DNA from: Lachnospiraceae bacterium UBA3850
GTDB lineage: Bacteria > Bacillota > Clostridia > Lachnospirales > Lachnospiraceae
Reading direction: 5' to 3'
Assembly (NCBI GenBank): GCA_002392655.1
Contig: DGHK01000009.1
Location: 1 to 64,000 of the forward strand
DNA length: 64,000 bases
Position 1 is the first letter of the stretch. Each line of letters starts with the position of its first letter. The position numbers and the translations under genes are program-made. Under the pieces are notes generated by a model, which did no database searches, was not told where the DNA came from, and was given only the letters and a program-made list of their open reading frames with translations. Positions 8,092-17,729 of the stretch are shown piece after piece.

Positions 8092-9522
8092 TTGGAAGAC
8101 GATAACAAAAAGAACAGGTTTTCGTATATAGAACTAAGAAGGATGATGACTCTGGCAGGTGCCGGATGCATAATCGTTCTTTTTTACTTGTGTATAGGTA
8201 AGATAGGTATATTCTTTTCGCTGCTTGGCAAACTGCTTAGAGCTATGACACCTATCCTTATCGGTTGTTTTCTTGCTTTTGTACTGAACCCTATAGTTAA
8301 TAAGCTGAGACTTGGATTCAGAAGATTGCTTGGCAAAATGTTTAAGAAAACACCTGATGAGAGGCTGATGAAGATAGCAGATGTGCTGGCGGTTATTTTT
8401 GCGCTTCTTTTCTTCCTTGCATTGGTAGTTGCATTCTTCTATATACTCATACCTCAGCTTTATGAAAGTATGAATAATCTGTATAACAACATAGATAAGT
8501 ATTCTGAGAATATATCAAACTTTGCAAAGAAGTTCATGAAGGATAACAATGAGAAGATAGAGCTTCTGAATTCCTATCTAGGTGGCTTTGAGAAAAATCT
8601 GAAGGAAGTGCTTGCTAAAACACTTCTTCCGAATATGAATAATATAGTTAAGACTGTATCAAGTGGAATCATCGGTGGTATCAAGATGATATTTGATATA
8701 CTCGTTGGTCTGATTGCTGCAGTCTATATCCTTATGAGCAAGGATACATTTTCAGCTCAGGGAAAGAAGGTTATATATTCTATATTCAAGAGAGAGAGGG
8801 GAAACAAGGTTCTCGGAGCTATAGATTATATCGATAGTGTGTTCAGTGGATTTATATATGGCAAGATTGTTGATTCAGTTATCATAGGTATCATCTGCTT
8901 CATATTCTGTACAATCGTGGATATGCCTTATGCTACACTGATAAGCGTTATCATAGGAGTAACGAATATCATTCCTTTCTTCGGTCCGTTTATTGGTGCT
9001 ATACCTTCTTCGTTCCTTGTGCTTGTTGAGGATCCGAAGATGTGTCTGATATTTGTGGTGTTTGTAATAATCCTGCAGCAGATTGATGGAAATATCATCG
9101 GACCGCTTATCCTCGGAGATTCTACGGGACTTTCAAGCTTCTGGGTACTCTTTGCAATTATGGTAGGAGGAAATCTGTTTGGATTTGCCGGAATGGTTCT
9201 CGGTGTTCCTGCATTTGCCTGCATCTACACGTTGTTTACAATCATCCTGAGGGATGGATTGAATAAGAAGGGGCTTGCGAACGATACTGAGTTCTTTGTC
9301 GCCCTACGGGGAATTGATGAGGATGGTAATCCTATAAAAGGACCGAAGAAACGGTACGAGTCCAAGAAGACTCTCGAGAAGCGAGAGAAGAAGCTGGAGC
9401 AGCTCCAGCATTCAAAAGAGCTTATCGGTAAGGTGACTCATCATGAGAAATCTGAAAAGGTTGAAAAAACTGAGAAGGCTGAAAAGGCTGATAAAACTGA
9501 TAAAACTAACAAAAAGAATTAA
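8092..9522 (+). CDS. AI-2E family transporter (YtvI/TqsA-like), eight-helix membrane protein
   Basis: 476 residues. Two N-terminal hydrophobic helices and a third at about 100-120 are followed by a long soluble loop and a C-terminal block of helices with GVTNIIPFFGPFIGAIPS and GNLFGFAGMVLGVPAFA, the typical features of this family. Members have been linked to autoinducer-2 export, sodium/proton exchange or sporulation, so the substrate is not fixed. The last 50 residues are a low-complexity Lys/Glu tail (KSEKVEKTEKAEKADKTDK). I choose TTG 8092 since GGAGGTG at 8078-8084 is ideally placed for it and would lie inside the gene if GTG 8071 were used. Confidence 0.85.
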   Translation: MEDDNKKNRFSYIELRRMMTLAGAGCIIVLFYLCIGKIGIFFSLLGKLLRAMTPILIGCFLAFVLNPIVNKLRLGFRRLLGKMFKKTPDERLMKIADVLAVIFALLFFLALVVAFFYILIPQLYESMNNLYNNIDKYSENISNFAKKFMKDNNEKIELLNSYLGGFEKNLKEVLAKTLLPNMNNIVKTVSSGIIGGIKMIFDILVGLIAAVYILMSKDTFSAQGKKVIYSIFKRERGNKVLGAIDYIDSVFSGFIYGKIVDSVIIGIICFIFCTIVDMPYATLISVIIGVTNIIPFFGPFIGAIPSSFLVLVEDPKMCLIFVVFVIILQQIDGNIIGPLILGDSTGLSSFWVLFAIMVGGNLFGFAGMVLGVPAFACIYTLFTIILRDGLNKKGLANDTEFFVALRGIDEDGNPIKGPKKRYESKKTLEKREKKLEQLQHSKELIGKVTHHEKSEKVEKTEKAEKADKTDKTNKKN

Positions 9523-9582
9523 AAAAATGATAAAACTATTCAGAGGAATAATCCCGAGGAATATGTACGGAGGAAAGATAAA

Positions 9583-12030
9583 ATGGCCAGATTTGATCAC
9601 AAGCTTATTGAGGCAAAATGGAACAAAAAGTGGGAGGAGAATCCTGTAAATGTAAACGATGGCAAGAAGCCTAAGTATTACTGTCTGGATATGTTTCCAT
9701 ACCCCTCAGGAAACGGACTTCATGTAGGACACTGGAGAGGATATGTTATATCCGATGTCTGGAGTCGTTACCAGATGATGCACGGAAAGTATGTAATTCA
9801 CCCAATGGGATGGGATGCATTTGGACTTCCTGCAGAAAATTATGCAATTAAGAATGGAGTACATCCGTCTATTTCAACTGCAAAGAATGTTGCTTCTATC
9901 AAAGAGCAGATAAAGCAGATATCAGCTATCTATGACTGGGATATGGAAGTAAATACAACTGATCCTGATTATTTCAAGTGGACTCAGTGGATCTTTGTTC
10001 AGATGTTTAAGAAGGGACTTGCTTATGAGAAGGAGATGCCTATCAACTGGTGTCCATCATGTAAGACGGGTCTTGCTAACGAAGAGGTTAAGGATGGTAA
10101 ATGTGAGCGCTGCGGAGCTGATGTTACAAAGAAGAATCTCCGTCAGTGGATGCTTAAAATAACTGCTTATGCTGAGAGACTTCTTGCTGATCTGGATAAG
10201 CTTGACTGGCCTGAAAAGGTTAAGAAGATGCAGTCCGAGTGGATCGGTAAGTCAAAGGGTGCAGAGGTTAACTTCCCTGTCGATGGAAGAGATGAGGTTA
10301 TAACTGTTTATACAACAAGACCTGATACCCTTTATGGAGCTACATTTATGGTGCTTGCTCCTGAGTCAGAGCTTGCTTCAAAGCTTTATACTCCTGAGAC
10401 TGAAAAAGCAGTTAAGGATTATATCTATCAGACATCACTTAAGTCATCTATCGACCGTATGGCTGATAAGGAGAAGACCGGTGTATTCACAGGATGCTAT
10501 GCTATAAATCCTCTGAATGGTGCGAAGACGCCTATCTGGCTTTCTGATTATGTACTTGCTGATTATGGTACAGGAGCTATCATGTGCGTTCCTGCTCATG
10601 ATGACAGAGACTTTGAATTTGCTAAGAAGTTTGACCTTCCTATCATTCAGGTTATTGCTCCAACCCTTGATGATGTTCAAGATGGAAACGAGATGACTGA
10701 GGCTTATACTGCAGCTTCAGGTATCATGGTCAATTCCGGAGAGTGGAATGGTATGGAGTCTGCCGAGCTTAAGGAGAAGGCTCCACAGATAATAGAAGAG
10801 AAAGGCTATGGAAAGGCAACAACAAACTATAAGCTTCGTGACTGGGTATTCTCACGTCAGAGATACTGGGGTGAGCCGATTCCTATCGTTCACTGCGAGA
10901 AGTGCGGATGTGTTGCTGTTCCGGAGGAGGAGCTTCCTCTCAGACTGCCTGATGTAGAGAAGTATGAGCCTACAGGTACAGGTGAATCACCACTTGCAGC
11001 TATCGAGGACTGGGTTAACTGTACATGTCCTCAGTGTGGCGGTCCTGCTAAGAGAGAGACTAACACTATGCCACAGTGGGCCGGTTCTTCATGGTACTTC
11101 CTCAGATATGTAGATGTTCATAATGACAAAGAGCTTGTATCCAGAGAGAAGGCAGATAAGTATCTCCCTGTAGATATGTATATCGGTGGTGTTGAGCATG
11201 CTGTTCTTCACCTGCTTTATTCAAGATTCTGGACAAAGTTCCTGTATGATATTGGAGTAGTAGGATTCGATGAGCCATTTAAGAAGCTCTTCAATCAGGG
11301 AATGATCTGCGGTCGTGACAGAGTGACAGGTAAGCCTACCAAGATGTCTAAGTCTCTTGGTAACATAGTTTCACCTGATGATATCGTTCGTGATTATGGC
11401 TGTGATACACTCAGACTATATGAGCTTTTCGTAGGACCACCTGAAGCAGATGCTATCTGGGATGATGCCGGAATTGATGGTATCTACAGATTTATCAAGA
11501 GATTCTATGGCGTTGTAACTGATAATGTAGAGAAGTATACTGCCGGAGAAGTAGCTGAAACTCCCGAAACACTTCGTCTCAGAAATGGTCTTGTTAAGGC
11601 TGTTACAGAGAGACTTGAAAGCTTCAATCTGAACACGGTTGTTTCTGCATTTATGGAGTATAATAACAAATTCGTTGAGCTTACAAAGGGGGCAGGCGTT
11701 GATAAGGAGACACTTAAGACTGCAGTGCGTCTGATTGCTCCATTTGCTCCGCATATCGGAGAAGAGCTTTGGGAGGTTCTTGGTGGAACTTCATCTGTAT
11801 TTGAAGAGTCATGGCCTGAGTTTGATGAGAAGCATCTTGCAACAGATGAGATAACACTTCCTGTTCAGGTTTCAGGAAAGACAAGACTTACAATAAGTGT
11901 TCCTGCTGATGCATCCAAGGATGATATACTTGCTGCTGCAAAAGAAGCTCTTGGAAACAGACTTGATGGAAAGAACATAATCAAAGAGATATATGTTCCT
12001 AACAAGATCATCAACATAGTTGCTAAATAA
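9583..12030 (+). CDS. leuS: Leucyl-tRNA synthetase
   Basis: 815 residues, normal length for the bacterial enzyme. It charges tRNA-Leu with leucine in the cytoplasm. The class I signature is GLHVGHWRGY (HIGH box, residues about 50), an editing domain (CP1) lies around 220-430 with TTRPDTLYGAT, and KMSKSLGN is near residue 590; an anticodon-binding domain follows. Zinc-binding Cys pairs are visible (CPSCK...CERC). GGAGGA lies upstream of the ATG. The 60-bp gap to the previous gene has no room for a T-box leader, which many Bacillota leuS genes carry, so it is probably transcribed from the promoter at 8031. Confidence 0.97.
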   Translation: MARFDHKLIEAKWNKKWEENPVNVNDGKKPKYYCLDMFPYPSGNGLHVGHWRGYVISDVWSRYQMMHGKYVIHPMGWDAFGLPAENYAIKNGVHPSISTAKNVASIKEQIKQISAIYDWDMEVNTTDPDYFKWTQWIFVQMFKKGLAYEKEMPINWCPSCKTGLANEEVKDGKCERCGADVTKKNLRQWMLKITAYAERLLADLDKLDWPEKVKKMQSEWIGKSKGAEVNFPVDGRDEVITVYTTRPDTLYGATFMVLAPESELASKLYTPETEKAVKDYIYQTSLKSSIDRMADKEKTGVFTGCYAINPLNGAKTPIWLSDYVLADYGTGAIMCVPAHDDRDFEFAKKFDLPIIQVIAPTLDDVQDGNEMTEAYTAASGIMVNSGEWNGMESAELKEKAPQIIEEKGYGKATTNYKLRDWVFSRQRYWGEPIPIVHCEKCGCVAVPEEELPLRLPDVEKYEPTGTGESPLAAIEDWVNCTCPQCGGPAKRETNTMPQWAGSSWYFLRYVDVHNDKELVSREKADKYLPVDMYIGGVEHAVLHLLYSRFWTKFLYDIGVVGFDEPFKKLFNQGMICGRDRVTGKPTKMSKSLGNIVSPDDIVRDYGCDTLRLYELFVGPPEADAIWDDAGIDGIYRFIKRFYGVVTDNVEKYTAGEVAETPETLRLRNGLVKAVTERLESFNLNTVVSAFMEYNNKFVELTKGAGVDKETLKTAVRLIAPFAPHIGEELWEVLGGTSSVFEESWPEFDEKHLATDEITLPVQVSGKTRLTISVPADASKDDILAAAKEALGNRLDGKNIIKEIYVPNKIINIVAK

Positions 12031-12049
12031 AGAGATAGAATCCGGAAAT

Positions 12050-12799
12050 ATGTTTAAAAAAATAGTTCGTAGAAATCTCGTGGCACTCATGATTCCAGTG
12101 ATAATTATAGAGCTTATGCTGTTTTATATGAGCATGCAGCTTTCGCTCCTGGATGAGTACAGGTGCTACGAGGTAAACGATATATCTACTGTGGATATCC
12201 TATACAGAGAAGGAGAGCAGAATATCTCATTTGATTATGGTGGAAAGCTATATCCTGCAGGCTTTGATCATGTAAATGAAAAAAAGACTCTTGGATCTTA
12301 CTATTATTGCTTCCGTGGTAGTTCAATCCAGCTCTTTATTCTGAATCCGAAAACCTATGAGGAACTTAACTCAGGTAAACAGGTAAGGATAAATGCAAGA
12401 CTTATAAATGATGAAGCGACTATAAGCTATATAAAAAAAGAATATACAGATATTACCGGACTGGGTGATGATGTGTACGATGGATATATAGATGAAGTCA
12501 TCATAAGCGAGGTGGATTATCCTATATTTAAGGTAAAGATAGTGAGGATAGTACAGATAGCTTCGCTTGTATTGCTTATACTTTCTTTTGTTTATACATT
12601 GCTTGCACTTGTTATACCAACACTTTCGTTCGGGTTTTCAAATAAGGGACTCTTTGGTTCAAGAAAAGAACTGATAGAGACTCTTGATAATGAGATAGAG
12701 AACAGACTTGATCATAAGGATCGCTTCCTGTATATAACAGAGGATTATGTCATAAAGGCTTATATATCACGTATAGTTATATCTAAAAGAGAAGAATAA
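12050..12799 (+). CDS. Membrane protein of unknown function with two helices
   Basis: 249 residues. A hydrophobic helix at about residues 11-32 (VALMIPVIIIELMLFYMSM) is followed by about 135 residues of soluble, probably extracellular sequence, then a second long helix at about 170-200 and a charged cytoplasmic tail. I do not recognise the family. ATG 12050 is used; upstream TTG 12020 is in frame but would overlap leuS and neither has a strong ribosome binding site. It lies 19 bp after leuS and ends at a bidirectional terminator. Confidence 0.7.
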   Translation: MFKKIVRRNLVALMIPVIIIELMLFYMSMQLSLLDEYRCYEVNDISTVDILYREGEQNISFDYGGKLYPAGFDHVNEKKTLGSYYYCFRGSSIQLFILNPKTYEELNSGKQVRINARLINDEATISYIKKEYTDITGLGDDVYDGYIDEVIISEVDYPIFKVKIVRIVQIASLVLLILSFVYTLLALVIPTLSFGFSNKGLFGSRKELIETLDNEIENRLDHKDRFLYITEDYVIKAYISRIVISKREE

Positions 12800-12801
12800 A
12801 T

Positions 12802-12841
12802 AAAAACAGTTGTGAGACGAAAGTCACACAACTGTTTTTTA
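12802..12841. terminator. Bidirectional terminator between convergent genes
   Basis: The stem AAAAACAGTTGTG/CACAACTGTTTTT has a GAAA loop region and A/T runs on both sides, so it can serve the plus gene ending at 12799 and the minus gene ending at 12862. Confidence 0.88.
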
Positions 12842-12861
12842 CATAAGTTAATATCTCATTA

Positions 12862-13368
12862 TTATGCCGGATCAGGATTTGCGTCTGAAACCTCTATTCC
12901 TGAATCAGCGGCGTCTGTTGCAACATCAGTAGCAGTAGCGGCAGCATCTGTAGCAGCTTCAGCGGCTTCTGTAGCAGCAGCAACAGCCTCTGTAGCAGCT
13001 GCAGCAACACTGTCAGCTGTTTCCTCAGCGGCATCCTTTATAGAAACGTAATCTCTGTCCTCTGAGAAATCATCATCCATAATGATCTCGTCATCTTCAA
13101 ATGCAGACTCCTTTGAAGCCTTCCATTCATCGGCCTTAGTCTTGATATCCTTAGCTGCAACCTTTGCTTTATCCTTCAGATCGTAAGCTGTGTCTCTGGC
13201 TTTCTCGGAAGCCTTCTTAATCTTTGTATCTACATCATACTTTTCATTGAGATTTTTGTAAGTCTCTGTTCCTCTGATTTCTTCTTTGAAGAGATAACAT
13301 ACACCTGCAGCTGCAGCAGCAGCGGCTGTAATTGTAAGAAGTCCCCCAAATAAACTGTGTCTGGCCAT
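12862..13368 (-). CDS. Small alanine-rich YtxH/LEA-like protein with N-terminal membrane anchor
   Basis: 168 residues. After MARHSLFGG comes a short Ala-rich hydrophobic stretch (about residues 10-24), then a long predicted helix rich in Lys, Ala, Asp and Glu (KASEKARDTAYDLKDKAKVA), an acidic patch, and an Ala/Thr repeat region (AAATEAVAAATEAAEAATDA). The pattern resembles YtxH-type and late-embryogenesis-like stress proteins, by composition only. AGGAGGT is seen just upstream of ATG 13368; the longer in-frame start lacks one. Codon choice in the Ala repeats is monotonous, which fits slippage-prone repeat growth. Confidence 0.7.
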   Translation of the reverse strand: MARHSLFGGLLTITAAAAAAAGVCYLFKEEIRGTETYKNLNEKYDVDTKIKKASEKARDTAYDLKDKAKVAAKDIKTKADEWKASKESAFEDDEIIMDDDFSEDRDYVSIKDAAEETADSVAAAATEAVAAATEAAEAATDAAATATDVATDAADSGIEVSDANPDPA

Positions 13369-13465
13369 TGTTATACCTCCTGTAAAAAATATATATAACA
13401 TTTTACTTCAATTAATGGCAAAAATCAACGTTTAGAAATAAACCAAAAGGGCTTTTCTTTTTATA

Positions 13466-13495
13466 ATGACAATTAAATCATGTATATGATATAAT
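13466..13495 (+). promoter_or_regulatory. Candidate promoter of the MutS-like gene
   Basis: ATGACA at 13466-13471 and a perfect TATAAT at 13490-13495 are 18 bp apart, about 62 bp before the start codon. Confidence 0.55.
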
Positions 13496-13557
13496 AACTC
13501 TGTTTTGGGTTTTCTGTGATAGAAAACAATTAAGTAGATTAAGTGCAGGTATGATTT

Positions 13558-15396
13558 ATGAATGAATCAATAATTAAAGATAAAGAGAAGATAGAACTTG
13601 AAAAACTAGCGATGGATAAGAAATTTTCGCATATAGCCACGGTAAGACTTCTGGTTTTTATAGTTGCGATAGTTCTTATATCGGTTGGAATAAGTAAAAA
13701 AAGCTTTCTGATAGTCGGAGCCGGTGCTTTCTTAATCCTCGTGTTTATCTACCTGGTCAGATATCATGCGGTAGTTAGAGACAGGATGAATGCTCTTGCC
13801 GCTAAGGGTCTGGTAGTAGATCGTTATATAATGAGATATTCAGGCAGATGGAAGAAGTTTAAGGATGATGGATCTGAGTTTCTCACACAAAAGGATACTG
13901 TATCATATGATCTGGATCTTCTGGGAAAGAATTCACTCTATCAGATGATTACAATTGCACATACAAGTGCCGGAAGGAAAAAGTTGGCTGATACTCTGTC
14001 TCTGAAGACTGATCATAAGGATGAGATGGAGGATAGATACGAAGCTATAACTGAACTCGGTAAAAAAGGATCCTTCCTTGTGGATTTTGAGGCTTCCTCT
14101 GAAAGAATACTTGCCAAGAGAGAGAAGGCTCTCGCAAGAAAGAGCTCATATGATGATGAAGGTGAGTCAGAGGAAAAATCAGAAGACAGTAAAGGTTCTG
14201 ATAATGGAAAGGATGTCGGAAGTCAGTTCCCAGTATGGATGTATCCACTGATGATAATTGTTCCTGCGATGAATATATTCTCTATCGTAATGGTAATGAT
14301 GGAGGTTTGGACTCCTTCGAAAATCCTTATGACATTTATCGCCGGTATGATCATAACATGGTTTCCACTTGGACTTCATGAGAAGCTTAAAGCGCCGATT
14401 GACAGCTATGGTACGGCGGCCGGTGATTATTTCAAGATGCTGAGCCTTATAAAGGAAGAAGATTTTGAGTCCGGTATGCTCAGTGGACTTAAGAGTAAGG
14501 TTGTTGAAAAGGACGGAAGCCTGGGCGCCATAAAGAAGATGGACAGGATAGCTGCCTTCAGCAATTTCTCCTATAATCCAATTGTTCATATGGTGCTTGC
14601 CGGTTTTGTGGGCTGGGATTTTTATATTTCACGAGCAGCCAGTGCATGGATGAATAAGTATTCAGGTGTATTTGAGGAAAGCACAGATATCATATCTGAT
14701 TTCGAGGAACTTGGTTCTTTTGCAGTTCTTTCGATGGTAAGAGATACTACAAAACCTGAAATAAGCAAGGATCTGAAGTTTGAAATGACTGAGATATATC
14801 ATCCGCTTCTTGATCCTGATACAGTTGTTAAAAATGACAGTGCTCTCGGTAACAGTCTGACTATAATAACAGGTTCAAATATGTCCGGTAAGACTACATT
14901 TCTTCGTACTCTTGCTGTAAATCTTGTGCTTGCATATACGGGATCCGGAGTTTGTGCAGAGAACTTCAGGGCTCCGTTTGTGAAGATATTTACATCAATG
15001 AGAGTTATGGATGATGTTTCGGGCGGTATATCTACCTTCTATGCTGAAATTCTCAGGATAAAGGATATGGCTGAATATGTATCCGAGGGAAATGATTTGC
15101 CGGCACTTTGTCTGATTGACGAGATATTTAAGGGTACGAACTCTGCCGACAGAATAGTAGGAGCAGAGCAGGCACTCAAGAAGCTTTCTGCCGGTAATGC
15201 AATGGTTATCGTTACTACACATGATTTTGAGCTTTGTGATCTGAAGACAGAGAGTGGTAAGGATGCAGATAATTATCACTTCGAAGAGTACTATGAAAAC
15301 AGCGAGCTTCGTTTTGATTACAAGATCAAGGATGGCAGATGTACGACGAGAAATGCAATGGCGATTCTTAAAATGGCTGGACTTGTGCAAAATTAA
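13558..15396 (+). CDS. Membrane-anchored MutS-like ATPase
   Basis: 612 residues. Two helices lie at about 29-44 and 49-67, a second hydrophobic pair at about 222-270, then a clamp-like helical region, and from about residue 425 a MutS domain V ATPase. Walker A is TGSNMSGKTTFLRT, the Walker B region is LCLIDEIFKGTNSADR, and VTTHDFELCDL follows. The N-terminal mismatch-binding domain of true MutS, with its Phe-x-Glu motif, is absent, so mismatch repair is not implied. A charged linker (about 190-220) is of low complexity. Such membrane MutS-like proteins are known in Bacillota but, to my knowledge, have no settled role. It seems to be a single-gene unit. Confidence 0.82.
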   Translation: MNESIIKDKEKIELEKLAMDKKFSHIATVRLLVFIVAIVLISVGISKKSFLIVGAGAFLILVFIYLVRYHAVVRDRMNALAAKGLVVDRYIMRYSGRWKKFKDDGSEFLTQKDTVSYDLDLLGKNSLYQMITIAHTSAGRKKLADTLSLKTDHKDEMEDRYEAITELGKKGSFLVDFEASSERILAKREKALARKSSYDDEGESEEKSEDSKGSDNGKDVGSQFPVWMYPLMIIVPAMNIFSIVMVMMEVWTPSKILMTFIAGMIITWFPLGLHEKLKAPIDSYGTAAGDYFKMLSLIKEEDFESGMLSGLKSKVVEKDGSLGAIKKMDRIAAFSNFSYNPIVHMVLAGFVGWDFYISRAASAWMNKYSGVFEESTDIISDFEELGSFAVLSMVRDTTKPEISKDLKFEMTEIYHPLLDPDTVVKNDSALGNSLTIITGSNMSGKTTFLRTLAVNLVLAYTGSGVCAENFRAPFVKIFTSMRVMDDVSGGISTFYAEILRIKDMAEYVSEGNDLPALCLIDEIFKGTNSADRIVGAEQALKKLSAGNAMVIVTTHDFELCDLKTESGKDADNYHFEEYYENSELRFDYKIKDGRCTTRNAMAILKMAGLVQN

Positions 15397-15429
15397 CAAA
15401 AAACACTGTAAAAAATTGACAATATGACG

Positions 15430-15458
15430 TTGAAAAATTTAAGTTATTCAAGTAAAAT
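15430..15458 (+). promoter_or_regulatory. Promoter of the large unknown protein gene
   Basis: TTGAAA at 15430-15435 and TAAAAT at 15453-15458 are 17 bp apart. An overlapping TTGACA at 15417-15422 has no good partner. Confidence 0.65.
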
Positions 15459-15517
15459 AAAAATAGTGTCGGAAGGCATGTTAACTAGTAGTATTTTATA
15501 ATGAGGAGGAGTGGTAT

Positions 15518-17614
15518 ATGGCATTACCAGCTAATATTACGGGCAGTGATAATAATGTTCTATCCATAGCAGCTTCCAATAATAAGGGGTTACTTATTCG
15601 TTTCCTTAACGAACAGGTAGAGGATGGTTTCTATGCACTCGTTATTGATTATCTCAAGGATAGCAATTTCGATCTGAAGACCATGAGTGTAGATGATGAC
15701 GTTAGGTCTCAGTGCACTAAGCTGTATGAACTGGGCGAATTCGTTGATGAGAATATCAAAGCAACAGGCAGATATGAGATTGACGAATGGATAGAGCCTT
15801 TATTCAAATTTGTATACGGGGATATAGATCCTTCTGATATTGATGCACCTATCAATACCACAGGTATCTATCGTTACAGCATCTGGCTTATCTATCTCTA
15901 TCAGAGAGAGAAGTTCGGAGAGGCTATGAGACTTATAGGAGAGCGTATAGCACCTCTTCTTATCAATGTAAGTTATCAGATCCTTGAGGATGATGACAGA
16001 CCTAAGAATTTTGATAAAGCGCTTCTTGGTTATCTGGATCTTATAAATGTAGTTATGGACATGGGTCTTCCTACATCACTTGCAAATTCAGATGCATATC
16101 TCAGTAACCTCGAGGTTCTCTATGATTATGTTGTTGAGGATCCTCACGTAGGTAATGATTACAAGACTCAGCTTTCAATAGGTCTTTTCAATACATTTAT
16201 CGCAAATAAGGATTATAACAAGGCATTTGAGTTTTATGGACTTAATGCAGAGTATATCCCTATTGACAATATGGCTGTTTATGAGAGCTTCAAGGAGCTC
16301 ATCAGAAATGTAAATACTACTCAGGATACAAGCGTCCTCAGCAGAAATGTACTTACAGCTATATCAAAGCAGGAGCTTTACAACAAGCGTATTGATACAC
16401 TTATCGGTGAAGTATCTGCTTTCGTTAAGAAGGTTTATCTCTATATCGAGAATGAGCCTGAGATGAAGAAGAATCTTCAGGTTCTTGGTGCAGGAGCACA
16501 GCTTACAGGCAAGACCAATATCTTCGAAGGACTTTATGAATACAACCTCGTATTCTATGAGTGTGGCATCAAAGAGCTTGTTAACTCAGATGTCAGCGGA
16601 CGTCCTTGGGAAGAGAAGTATGAGATTCTTGAGAAGCTTTATACAACTCTGAATGTTGTATTCGATGGATACAATGTATATGAGCTTTCAAATAAAATAG
16701 AGCATCAGTACGTTGAGATAACATGGATCAACGACTATGTAAATGCTAATCCTTCACTTCTGAAGATGTTCTTCAGTATCAAGGAGAAGATCAAGGCATT
16801 TAAGGTTCGTAAGAATGCTATCCTTGAGAAGTCAAAGACAAATTATGAGATCAAGCAGATGATTGATGATCGTCAGAAGACTCTCGTATTCATGGCTTGC
16901 GAGGATATGATCGTTAATGGTCTTAACGGTGGCAGAATTGCTATCATCAACGGAGATTATGATCCGAAGGTTGCTGAGAAGCTTCTTGTTAAGAGTTATG
17001 AAAATGTAGTCGTTCCTGCCAGATATAAGAAGGGCGACGCAGGACAGCAGAATAGAGGTGGTGGTCTCTTCGGAAGAAGTGCTGCACCTACTATGGATCC
17101 TGATCTTAAACAGCTTCTTGATGATTCCAAGATTGAAGAGATGCTCCTTAAGTCAGAATGGCTGTGGCATCAGCATGAAGGTAAGGGCCAGGCTGAGCAG
17201 ACACCTCAGGAGGCTACTTACTCTGTTGTATGTCTCGTAAAAGCTGCAGAGAAGCTTCTTGACAAGAAGGGTGGTGGAGTTCAGGCTAAGCCTGAGTCAA
17301 CACCTAACAAGAAGGTTATCATCACAAAGACAGGTAAGGTTATCGAGCTTTCAGATGAAGGATCACAGACACCTTCAGGCAATACCGTAACAGCTACACC
17401 TTCAGTTGTTGAGAATATCAACAACATACAGACTATCCTCAAGGATAAGTCTGAGGAGAATATAGAATATGTTAAGGACTATGTAAATGATTGGATCGAT
17501 ACACTGATGAAGGCTAAGTTCGATATGGACACAATGCTTTCACTGTTTGAAGCTGAAGAGCTTAGAACCAAGACATTCCAGGTTCTTAAGAAACTTAGGG
17601 CTGATATCCTTTAA
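15518..17614 (+). CDS. Large soluble protein of unknown function
   Basis: 698 residues, no signal peptide and no membrane helix. I do not recognise a family. The first 470 residues are mostly helical by composition, with no obvious short repeat. A flexible linker (QQNRGGGLFGRSAAP, about 513-527) and a second linker rich in Pro, Ser and Thr (about 590-640) divide off C-terminal helical segments. A strong AGGAGGAG site and a preference for a small codon set like that of leuS suggest high expression. It stands alone between its own promoter and a strong terminator. A scaffold or cytoplasmic assembly protein would be one guess, with nothing firm to support it. Confidence 0.75.
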   Translation: MALPANITGSDNNVLSIAASNNKGLLIRFLNEQVEDGFYALVIDYLKDSNFDLKTMSVDDDVRSQCTKLYELGEFVDENIKATGRYEIDEWIEPLFKFVYGDIDPSDIDAPINTTGIYRYSIWLIYLYQREKFGEAMRLIGERIAPLLINVSYQILEDDDRPKNFDKALLGYLDLINVVMDMGLPTSLANSDAYLSNLEVLYDYVVEDPHVGNDYKTQLSIGLFNTFIANKDYNKAFEFYGLNAEYIPIDNMAVYESFKELIRNVNTTQDTSVLSRNVLTAISKQELYNKRIDTLIGEVSAFVKKVYLYIENEPEMKKNLQVLGAGAQLTGKTNIFEGLYEYNLVFYECGIKELVNSDVSGRPWEEKYEILEKLYTTLNVVFDGYNVYELSNKIEHQYVEITWINDYVNANPSLLKMFFSIKEKIKAFKVRKNAILEKSKTNYEIKQMIDDRQKTLVFMACEDMIVNGLNGGRIAIINGDYDPKVAEKLLVKSYENVVVPARYKKGDAGQQNRGGGLFGRSAAPTMDPDLKQLLDDSKIEEMLLKSEWLWHQHEGKGQAEQTPQEATYSVVCLVKAAEKLLDKKGGGVQAKPESTPNKKVIITKTGKVIELSDEGSQTPSGNTVTATPSVVENINNIQTILKDKSEENIEYVKDYVNDWIDTLMKAKFDMDTMLSLFEAEELRTKTFQVLKKLRADIL

Positions 17615-17638
17615 TAGGAGTTAGTAATATAGGGTGAG

Positions 17639-17681
17639 AAAAAAGATGGCGACGGTAATCCCTCGTTGCCATCTTTTTTTG
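17639..17681 (+). terminator. Strong terminator after the 698-residue protein gene
   Basis: AAAAAAGATGGCGACG pairs with CGTTGCCATCTTTTTTT with one G-T pair and a 9-nt loop. Confidence 0.9.
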
Positions 17682-17695
17682 TCGTAGTGATACGA

Positions 17696-17729
17696 AATAA
17701 GTAATCAGCTTGAATAAGTAATCAGCTTG
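17696..17729 (+). repeat. 17-bp tandem duplication
   Basis: AATAAGTAATCAGCTTG occurs twice in direct succession (17696-17712 and 17713-17729), at the edge of the dispersed hairpin element. The end of the second copy forms part of the outer arm of that element. Confidence 0.9.

Noticed and set aside
9523..9582. T-box leader before leuS
   Set aside because: The gap is only 60 bp and has neither a specifier stem nor the T-box sequence.
12812..13051. Plus-strand frame rich in Ala, Ser and Val
   Set aside because: It is the mirror of the Ala/Thr repeats of the minus-strand gene at 12862-13368, without a start site.
13558..15396. True DNA mismatch repair protein MutS
   Set aside because: The mismatch-recognition domain is absent and membrane segments are present.
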